A model generated the notes under the pieces. The model made no database searches. It had not been told where the DNA came from and saw only the letters and a program-made list of their open reading frames with translations. Of a stretch of 29,221 nt of DNA, positions 21,609-29,221 are shown piece by piece. Every line of letters starts with the position of its first letter. The stretch's first letter is position 1. This DNA is from CAVPRW01 sp046727435 [NCBI: bacterium] (GTDB lineage: Bacteria; Tectomicrobia; Entotheonellia; J063), in assembly GCA_046727435.1 (NCBI GenBank), contig JBKPCR010000544.1:1-29221 (forward strand). The letters are read 5' to 3'. The position numbers and the translations under genes were made by a program.

Positions 21609-22335
21609 CGTGCGACCGGACGACGTCGGCACACAAGAGCTGCGCCTGCGGGGTGATGAAGCAGACCACCTGACACGCGTCCTCAGATTGGGGCCGGGCG
21701 CGCAAGTAGTCGTTTTTGATGGGTGTGGTCACGAATATATGACGGTAGTCGAGCGCCTGGAGACCGAGGGGGTTGTTTGCCGAATTCTTTTTGATGTAGC
21801 ACCGCAATCCCCTCCAACCGTCTCCATCACGTTGGGGCAGGGGCTGCCGAAGGCTGAGAAATTCGACTGGGTCATCCAGAAGACAACTGAGCTGGGCGTG
21901 TCGGACATTGTGCCACTCATCACCGATCGCGTAATATCGCACATCTCTGGACCCCACATAGCCAGGAAAGGTGGCCGTTGGGAGAAGCTTGCCCGCGAAG
22001 CCTGCAAGCAAAGTGGGCGTGCGACCGTGCCGTACCTGCGGCCGCCAACTCCGCTGGAGGCGTTTTTGGCCTCCTGCCAAAGTGCCAAGCTCAAGCTGAT
22101 GCTATGGGAGGGCGAGCACACACGACTCCTGCGCACCGTCCTGGCAGCTTCTGCGCCGGTGGCGTCGGTGGCCGTGGTGGTCGGGCCAGAGGGTGGCTTG
22201 ACACCGCACGAAGTGGCACGTGGGGAAGCCTATGGGTTCCTAGCAGTAGGATTAGGGAAGCGCATTTTGCGGACGGAGACCGCGGGAGTGATCGCCGTCG
22301 CCTTGCTCCAGTATCAATTCGGTGATTTAGGCTAG
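21595..22335 (+). CDS. rsmE: 16S rRNA (uracil(1498)-N(3))-methyltransferase
   Basis: This 246-residue protein has the RsmE layout: an N-terminal PUA-like domain (MRRFFV, then LRGDEADHLTRVLRLGPG) and a C-terminal SPOUT methyltransferase domain with a trefoil knot. The signature motifs KAEKFDWVIQKTTELGV, GPEGGL and LGKRILRTETA are intact. It methylates N3 of U1498 in 16S rRNA in the ribosomal decoding region. The start ATG is 6 bp after the prmA stop; the pair prmA-rsmE is a common operon in bacteria. A repeat-rich 116-bp gap separates it from purH. Confidence 0.93.
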   Translation: MRRFFVRPDDVGTQELRLRGDEADHLTRVLRLGPGAQVVVFDGCGHEYMTVVERLETEGVVCRILFDVAPQSPPTVSITLGQGLPKAEKFDWVIQKTTELGVSDIVPLITDRVISHISGPHIARKGGRWEKLAREACKQSGRATVPYLRPPTPLEAFLASCQSAKLKLMLWEGEHTRLLRTVLAASAPVASVAVVVGPEGGLTPHEVARGEAYGFLAVGLGKRILRTETAGVIAVALLQYQFGDLG

Positions 22336-22351
22336 GCGAGGCGTCGAAAGA

Positions 22352-22440
22352 GCCAGTGCTGAGGGATGAGTGCTCAGAACTGAGAATGTTGCCCACTCGG
22401 CACTGAGCACTCAGTCCTCCGCACTCAGTCCTGATCTGAG
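22352..22440 (+). repeat. Short CACTCAGTCC-type repeats and inverted repeats before purH
   Basis: GCACTCAGTCCT occurs at 22407-22418 and again at 22421-22432 (14-bp period). TGAGTGCTCAG (22367-22377) is a perfect 11-bp inverted match to CTGAGCACTCA (22403-22413), and a further CAGTGCTGAG lies at 22354-22363. Together these can fold into a hairpin between rsmE and purH. I recall similar CACTCAG-rich spacers scattered in Nitrospira-like genomes, but cannot check. It could terminate rsmE transcription or be a dispersed mobile repeat. Confidence 0.55.
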
Positions 22441-22451
22441 GGGGCCATCTC

Positions 22452-24029
22452 ATGGGGCACATTCAACGCGCGTTGCTCAGTGTATCGCAGAAGGAGGGGA
22501 TCGTCGAGTTTGCCAAGGAGCTGCACACCTTAGGTGTGCAGCTCCTCTCCACAGGTGGGACGGCCACCCTGTTGCAGGCCGCCGGGATACCAGTGGTAGC
22601 GGTGTCTGATTACACAGGCTTCCCGGAGATTTTAGATGGACGCGTGAAAACCCTACACCCCCGGATTCATGGAGGTATCCTGGCGCTGCGCGAGAATCCC
22701 GCCCATCAGACCGCTCTCGCCTCCCATGGCATTGAGCCGATCGATCTAGTTGTTGTCAATCTATATCCCTTCGCTGAGGTCATCGCCCGGCCTGATGTGT
22801 CGCGCCAGGAGGCGCTTGAGCAGATCGACATCGGGGGGCCGACCCTGGTGCGGGCAGCGGCAAAGAATTTTCAGTCGGTGGTAGTGGTCGTCGACCCTGC
22901 AGATTACGCGCCCGTCCTCAATGATCTCCACACTGCCAACGTCGTGAGCGCCGAGCGACGTTGGCAGCTCGCGCAGAAGGCCTTCGCTCATACGGCGCAA
23001 TACGACGCGCTGATCGCCGCCTATCTCTCCCAGGACCAACCGCCATGGCAGCTCAGTGGTGGGCTGGATGGTGCCGCGTTCCCGGAGACGTTGACGTTGA
23101 CCTATAACAAGGTCCAGGATCTACGCTACGGCGAAAATCCGCACCAGGCCGCGGCGTTTTATCGCGACCGGCTCGGCGGCGGTTTGTCGCTCGCCCAGGC
23201 GCAGCAGCTGCAGGGCAGAGCTCTGTCCTATACCAATCTCTTGGATGTCAACGCGGCCCTGGGGCTCTTGCTAGAGTTTCCCGAGGCTTCCGCCTGTTGC
23301 ATCGTCAAACATACCAATCCCTGCGGCGTGGGACTCGGAGGTACTCTCGTGGAGTCATTCGAACGAGCGCGGGCCTGCGATCCTGTGTCCGCCTATGGCG
23401 GCATTATCGGCGTCAATCGCCCGTTCGATGGGGCGATGGTCCGAGCGACAAGAGGGTTGTTGGTGGAGGCGATCATCGCCCCTGGATTTACGGAGGAGGC
23501 GCTATCAGGATTGCAACGTCGTGAGAATCTTCGACTCTTAGTCCTCCCTGAGCTCGGCACCCTGAGTCCCAGCCCCTATGAGAGCCGCAGTATCACGGGA
23601 GGACTGTTGCTGCAGGCCCGCGATGCCCAGAGCTGGGACCTTGCCATGTTACAGGTCATTAGTAGACGACAGCCGACTCCAGAAGAGTGGTCCAGCCTGG
23701 AATTCGCCTGGCGCGTGTCAAAGCATGTCAAGTCCAACGCCATCGTGCTGGCCCGCGCCGGACAGACGGTGGGGATCGGTGCCGGTCAGATGAGCCGGGT
23801 CGACTCGGTGAAGTTGGCGGCAATGAAAGCGTCGTTGCCGACGGCCGGCACGGTGCTCGCTTCCGATGCCTTTTTCCCCTTCCGTGATGGGGTCGACGAG
23901 GCGGCCAAGGCTGGGGTGACCGCGGTGGCACATCCAGGAGGCTCCATACGCGATGGTGAGGTAGCCCAGGCGGCAGACGAACATGGCCTGGCCATGGTGC
24001 TCACCGGCATCCGGCATTTCAAGCATTAG
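22452..24029 (+). CDS. purH: Bifunctional AICAR transformylase / IMP cyclohydrolase
   Basis: This 525-residue protein has both halves of PurH. The N-terminal IMP cyclohydrolase domain begins [18 protein letters not shown] and has [13 protein letters not shown]. The C-terminal formyltransferase domain has [12 protein letters not shown], the catalytic KHTNPCGVG and a late [24 protein letters not shown]. It catalyses the last two steps of IMP synthesis. GAGGGGG upstream of ATG 22452 is the ribosome-binding site. The gene precedes purD by 35 bp, and the two are a common purine pair. A perfect 14-bp stem-loop lies in its coding sequence at 22516-22546, about codons 22-32. Confidence 0.95.
   Translation: MGHIQRALLSVSQKEGIVEFAKELHTLGVQLLSTGGTATLLQAAGIPVVAVSDYTGFPEILDGRVKTLHPRIHGGILALRENPAHQTALASHGIEPIDLVVVNLYPFAEVIARPDVSRQEALEQIDIGGPTLVRAAAKNFQSVVVVVDPADYAPVLNDLHTANVVSAERRWQLAQKAFAHTAQYDALIAAYLSQDQPPWQLSGGLDGAAFPETLTLTYNKVQDLRYGENPHQAAAFYRDRLGGGLSLAQAQQLQGRALSYTNLLDVNAALGLLLEFPEASACCIVKHTNPCGVGLGGTLVESFERARACDPVSAYGGIIGVNRPFDGAMVRATRGLLVEAIIAPGFTEEALSGLQRRENLRLLVLPELGTLSPSPYESRSITGGLLLQARDAQSWDLAMLQVISRRQPTPEEWSSLEFAWRVSKHVKSNAIVLARAGQTVGIGAGQMSRVDSVKLAAMKASLPTAGTVLASDAFFPFRDGVDEAAKAGVTAVAHPGGSIRDGEVAQAADEHGLAMVLTGIRHFKH
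22516..22546 (+). repeat. Perfect 14-bp stem-loop inside purH
   Basis: AGGAGCTGCACACC at 22516-22529 and its exact reverse complement at 22533-22546 are separated by only three bases (TTA). The structure begins 64 bases after the purH start codon and would be very stable in the messenger. Both arms code for ordinary, family-like PurH residues ([12 protein letters not shown]). Confidence 0.85.
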
Positions 24030-24064
24030 CAAGTATGGCACATTGAACCTGGTGAGGGAGACCC

Positions 24065-25339
24065 ATGAAGGTCTTGGTCATCGGCAGCGGTGGTCGTGAA
24101 CATGCGTTGGTCTGGAAGCTGTCCCAGAGTCCCTTGCTCTCCCGGCTGTATTGCGCTCCTGGCAATGCCGGCACGGCCGAGCTGGCCGAGAATGTGCCGA
24201 TCCAGGCCGACGACATTGCCGCCTTGCTGGCGTTTGCCCGTGATTCTGCCATCGACTTCACTGTCGTCGGCCCGGAATTTCCTTTGGCGCTCGGCATCGT
24301 CGATCAGTTTCGTCAGGAGGGGCTGGCGATCTTTGGGCCCACCCAGCAAGCCGCCTCCATCGAAAGCAGCAAAGTCTTTGCTAAAACCCTCATGGCCGTG
24401 TACGGCATTCCCACCGCACCATTTCAAACCTTCTCCGATCCACAGCAGGCTGAGAGGTATATCGACCAGCATCCTACACCGCTCGTCGTGAAAGCCGATG
24501 GGCTGGCGGCTGGCAAAGGCGCCATCGTCTGTAAGACCCGCGACAGCGCCTATGACGCCATCGCTCAGATGATGCGGGAGAAGGTATTCGGCGAGGCTGG
24601 AACCCAGGTCGTGATCGAGGAGTTTTTGCCGGGTGAGGAGCTGTCGTTCTTCGCCCTCACCGATGGGACCTCGCTGGTGCCGTTGCCTGTTTGCCAGGAC
24701 CACAAGGCGATCTACGATGGCGATGAAGGCCTGAACACTGGCGGCATGGGAGCGTACTCACCCGTACCGGTTGTGGATGTCAGGCTGTCTGAACGTATCA
24801 TGGAAGAAATTATGCGCCCCACAGTACGCGCCATGGCCACTGAAGGGCGGCTGTATCAGGGGGTGCTGTATGCGGGGCTGATGTTGGTCAATCGGCGGCT
24901 GTGGGTCATCGAATTCAATGCACGCTTTGGCGATCCCGAGGCGCAGGTCTTGATGATGCGGCTGGATAGCGATCTCTTAGCCCTCTTGCTGGCGACAACC
25001 GATGGCACGTTGACGCGTCAGGCGTGCCGCTGGGTGGACGATGCGGCCGTCTGTGTTGTCATGGCATCGCACGGTTATCCCGAAGCGTATGAGCGTGATA
25101 AGCCGATTGCCGGCGTCGAGCACGCAGCCCGGGTGCCTGGAGTCGCCGTGTTTCACGCCGGAACCGCCCGCCGGGATGGGCGACTGGTGACCGACGGTGG
25201 CCGTGTCCTTGGGGTGACGGCTCGGGCACCGGACCTCCGCCAAGCGCTCGACCGTGCCTACCAGACGGTGCATCATATCAGCTGGGATGGCGTCCACTAC
25301 CGCACCGACATTGGCCGCAAAGCGCTGCGGCTCCTGTAA
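24065..25339 (+). CDS. purD: Phosphoribosylamine-glycine ligase
   Basis: This 424-residue protein has the normal GARS length and domain order. The N-terminal domain starts KVLVIGSGGREHALVWKL. The ATP-grasp region includes VVKADGLAAGKGA and GGMGAYSPVP. The conserved FNARFGDPEAQVLM binds metal and ATP, and a C-terminal domain follows. It joins glycine to phosphoribosylamine in step two of purine synthesis. GGTGAGGGAG precedes ATG 24065. It sits 35 bp after purH and should share its transcript. No other pur genes are in the window. Confidence 0.95.
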   Translation: MKVLVIGSGGREHALVWKLSQSPLLSRLYCAPGNAGTAELAENVPIQADDIAALLAFARDSAIDFTVVGPEFPLALGIVDQFRQEGLAIFGPTQQAASIESSKVFAKTLMAVYGIPTAPFQTFSDPQQAERYIDQHPTPLVVKADGLAAGKGAIVCKTRDSAYDAIAQMMREKVFGEAGTQVVIEEFLPGEELSFFALTDGTSLVPLPVCQDHKAIYDGDEGLNTGGMGAYSPVPVVDVRLSERIMEEIMRPTVRAMATEGRLYQGVLYAGLMLVNRRLWVIEFNARFGDPEAQVLMMRLDSDLLALLLATTDGTLTRQACRWVDDAAVCVVMASHGYPEAYERDKPIAGVEHAARVPGVAVFHAGTARRDGRLVTDGGRVLGVTARAPDLRQALDRAYQTVHHISWDGVHYRTDIGRKALRLL

Positions 25340-25367
25340 GCCTCTTCCGTCGGCGCCACTTTTTCCC

Positions 25368-25396
25368 TTGCCAAGGCACGGGGCTGTGCGTATATT
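25368..25396 (+). promoter_or_regulatory. Sigma70-type promoter of groEL
   Basis: TTGCCA, a 17-bp spacer and TATATT lie just upstream of the CIRCE element, placing the transcription start inside CIRCE. This is the usual arrangement for HrcA-repressed chaperone genes. Confidence 0.75.
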
Positions 25397-25401
25397 TGTG
25401 C

Positions 25402-25426
25402 TAGCACTCCACTCGTGAGAGTGCTA
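25402..25426 (+). promoter_or_regulatory. CIRCE element (HrcA operator)
   Basis: TAGCACTC, nine bases, then GAGTGCTA: eight of the nine consensus bases on each arm (TTAGCACTC-N9-GAGTGCTAA) are present with the exact 9-bp spacing; only the outer T/A pair is changed on the left arm. It lies between the groEL promoter and gene, so HrcA repression relieved by heat or folding stress is expected. Confidence 0.92.
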
Positions 25427-25487
25427 AAGAATCCAGCCGCATGCTTGCCCACCAGTGCATGAAATCACAAGGTTGTGTTGCAGGTGA

Positions 25488-27185
<1,698 letters not shown>

Positions 27186-27193
27186 GCGACTGG

Positions 27194-27216
27194 CGGGAGG
27201 GCCGACCGCCCTCCCG
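27194..27216 (+). terminator. Hairpin after groEL
   Basis: CGGGAGGGC, a 5-base loop and GCCCTCCCG form a perfect 9-bp stem starting 8 bp after the groEL stop codon. There is no clear T-run after it, so it may act with Rho or simply protect the messenger's 3' end. Confidence 0.6.
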
Positions 27217-27421
27217 TCTCGCGAGCCCATTCGCTCGCATTGGTTATAGAGTCCTTCAAGCAAGCGCGCTTTTCCTGCCTGACATTTCGGCGGTCCATCA
27301 TGAGCACTGCCTAACCTTTCATCACTAGGGGCGTATCAGATCAATGATGCATCTCGCCGCTGAAACTATGCTGGCGGCTTGCCGCTGAGGTTATCGACAG
27401 CCGAGGCTACGGTTGGATGGC

Positions 27422-27437
27422 TGGCACGGAACATGCC
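27422..27437 (+). promoter_or_regulatory. Sigma54 (RpoN)-type promoter upstream of glnB-glnA
   Basis: TGGCACG, four bases, then ATGCC: the -24 element is a perfect match and the GC of the -12 element is in place with exactly 10 bp after GG. Nitrogen-regulated glnB and glnA genes are classic RpoN/NtrC targets. The leader to ATG 27652 would be about 205 bases. Confidence 0.6.
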
Positions 27438-27502
27438 TGACTCCCGGAGCTAGAGGCCTCTGGTGATCGTGGCTGGCCTTGCGCCACCCATCCTGCCATC
27501 CC

Positions 27503-27531
27503 TTTACAGTATTACGAAGATTTGCTACGAT
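27503..27531 (+). promoter_or_regulatory. Sigma70-type promoter upstream of glnB
   Basis: TTTACA, a 17-bp spacer and TACGAT lie about 120 bp before glnB and 66 bp downstream of the sigma54 site. Together they suggest basal plus nitrogen-limitation expression, as in glnAp1/glnAp2 arrangements of enteric bacteria. Confidence 0.5.
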
Positions 27532-27603
27532 AGGACCGCAGGTTAGCACCTGGAAGCTCTTGTCTTTGTCTTGCAAGTGACTCACACAGATGTAGGGGGC
27601 TAG

Positions 27604-27990
<387 letters not shown>

Positions 27991-28018
27991 CACGGCAATC
28001 GTTGGGGAGGAGTAGGGA

Positions 28019-29221
28019 ATGACACCAAAAGAAGTGCTGAATATGGCCAAAGAGAATGGCGCCAAAATGGTGGACCTCAAGTTTATTGACTTGCCAGGAT
28101 TATGGCAGCATTTCTCTGTGCCCATCAGTGAGGTGAGCGAGAGTTCCCTAGAAGATGGCTATGGCTTCGATGGCTCGAGCATCCGGGGGTGGCAAGCGAT
28201 TAACCTGAGCGATATGCTGGTAATTCCAGATCCCAACAGCGCGAATATGGATCCCTTTACCGAGATCCCCACCCTGACCATGATCTGCGACGTGCTAGAC
28301 CCAATCACGCGCGAACGCTATTCGCGCGATCCGCGCTATATCGCCCAAAAAGCGGAGGCATTTCTCAGGCAAACAGGGCTGGCTGATACCGCCTATTTCG
28401 GCCCCGAACTTGAGTTCTTTGTCTTCGATGACATCCGCTACGATTTCCACGAGAACTGCGGATATTATTTCATCGACTCCGTCGAGGGGCGCTGGAACAG
28501 CGGTCGTGAAGAGAAGCCCAACCTGGGATACAAGCCACGATTTAAAGAGGGCTACTTCCCTGTGTCCCCCACCGATACACTGCAGGATTTGCGCACTGAG
28601 ATGGTGCTGACGCTCGAGAAGGTGGGCATCATCGTCGAAGCGCAACACCATGAGGTGGCCACTGCCGGGCAATGTGAGATCGATATGCGTTTCTCACCGC
28701 TGACGCAAATGGCAGACAAGGTGATGTGGTATAAATATATCATTAAGAATGTGGCGCGTCGGCACAATAAGACCGCAACCTTTATGCCAAAGCCCATCTT
28801 CGGCGATAACGGCACGGGCATGCACGTACATCAAAGCCTATGGAAGAACGATCAGCCGTTGTTCCCAGGCAACGATTATGCCGGTTTGAGCAAGACAGCG
28901 TTGTACTACATCGGCGGCATCCTGCATCACGCGGCGGCGCTTTGCGCCCTGGTGGCACCCACAACGAATTCCTATAAGCGCCTTGTGCCGGGCTTTGAAG
29001 CGCCCGTCAACCTGGCATACTCGAGCCGCAACCGCAGCGCCAGCGTGCGCATTCCGATGTACTTCACGAATCCCAAGGCAAAGCGCATCGAGGTGCGGTT
29101 CCCCGATGGTTCGAGCAACCCCTATCTCGCCTTCGCGGCCATGCTCATGGCGGGGCTGGATGGCATTGAGAACAAGATCGATCCGGGCGATCCGCTGGAC
29201 AAAGACATTTACGAGCTTGGC
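28019..29221 (+). CDS. glnA: Glutamine synthetase type I, N-terminal 401 residues (3' end outside window)
   Basis: The frame runs open from ATG 28019 (GGGGAGGAG upstream) to the last base, 401 codons without a stop; the intact enzyme is about 470 residues. GS-I motifs are present: the N-terminal beta-grasp with [18 protein letters not shown], the DGSSIRGW loop, [11 protein letters not shown], the metal site segment [12 protein letters not shown], and [19 protein letters not shown], followed by NSYKRLVPG and [10 protein letters not shown]. It makes glutamine from glutamate, ammonia and ATP. Tyr398 (KDIYELG) aligns with the adenylylation Tyr397 of the E. coli enzyme, so GlnE-type control is possible. 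It is co-transcribed with glnB. Confidence 0.96.
   Translation, partial: MTPKEVLNMAKENGAKMVDLKFIDLPGLWQHFSVPISEVSESSLEDGYGFDGSSIRGWQAINLSDMLVIPDPNSANMDPFTEIPTLTMICDVLDPITRERYSRDPRYIAQKAEAFLRQTGLADTAYFGPELEFFVFDDIRYDFHENCGYYFIDSVEGRWNSGREEKPNLGYKPRFKEGYFPVSPTDTLQDLRTEMVLTLEKVGIIVEAQHHEVATAGQCEIDMRFSPLTQMADKVMWYKYIIKNVARRHNKTATFMPKPIFGDNGTGMHVHQSLWKNDQPLFPGNDYAGLSKTALYYIGGILHHAAALCALVAPTTNSYKRLVPGFEAPVNLAYSSRNRSASVRIPMYFTNPKAKRIEVRFPDGSSNPYLAFAAMLMAGLDGIENKIDPGDPLDKDIYELG

Noticed and set aside
25314-25331. 6-bp hairpin in the last codons of purD
   Set aside because: It is short, inside coding sequence and not followed by a T-run; expected by chance in GC-rich sequence.

Overview
This window comes from a bacterial chromosome with moderately high GC. 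It contains no ribosomal RNA genes, no recognisable tRNA, no CRISPR array and no intact mobile element. The gene content fits an uncultured soil or sediment bacterium of the NC10 / Rokubacteria / Entotheonella / Nitrospirota kind: a Tat-exported peptidoglycan-binding protein, a DUF4124 protein, a Memo-family protein, thiolase plus DUF35, a tungsten or molybdenum aldehyde oxidoreductase, arsM, and glnB-glnA. That placement is a judgement from gene style, not a phylogeny, and confidence in it is low.

Layout. From 1 to 2072 (+) there is the tail of a metallo-beta-lactamase-fold protein, a YdcF-type envelope protein, a small membrane protein and a cyclase/kynurenine-formamidase-like hydrolase. 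From 2205 to 6036 (+) a strong sigma70-type promoter precedes a likely operon: a thiolase-fold protein lacking the usual nucleophilic Cys, its DUF35 zinc-ribbon/OB partner, a TPR protein and an M20 amidohydrolase. From 6037 to 8341 (+) lies a repeat-containing intergenic region with a sigma54-type promoter, a thioredoxin-fold protein with no CXXC, a 62-residue zinc-ribbon protein and a PIG-L deacetylase. From 8402 to 12882 (-) there is a tightly packed set: a small uncharacterised protein, a tungstopterin-type aldehyde oxidoreductase, a thiamine-diphosphate 2-oxoacid decarboxylase and a DUF4124 protein. Divergent from it is greA. From 13843 to 15103 there is a small zinc-ribbon orphan (-), a gene-poor stretch and a Tat-exported peptidoglycan-binding protein (+). 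From 15235 to 18393 (-) runs a probable five-gene metal/metalloid operon: a MarR regulator, arsM, a YcnI/DUF1775 protein, a CopD-like membrane protein and a second secreted, C-terminally anchored protein. From 18641 to 20344 (-) lie a Memo-family protein and a Nudix hydrolase. From 20641 to 29221 (+) are housekeeping genes: prmA, rsmE, purH, purD, a lone groEL under CIRCE control, then glnB and glnA (glnA runs off the end).

How the genes may work together. The decarboxylase and aldehyde oxidoreductase genes are 3 bp apart and form a plausible 2-oxoacid to aldehyde to carboxylate route, with a 94-residue protein of unknown function translationally coupled upstream. The thiolase/DUF35 pair resembles the Ltp2-ChsH2 type of repurposed thiolase (retro-aldolase) more than a conventional thiolase. 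The MarR-led operon joins arsenite methylation to copper-handling type proteins. Nitrogen control is visible as a sigma54 promoter and a separate sigma70 promoter ahead of glnB-glnA. Several strong inverted repeats stand out, notably a perfect 14-bp stem inside purH, a nested structure between convergent genes at 15121-15190, and an 11-bp stem at the 3' end of the marR gene.
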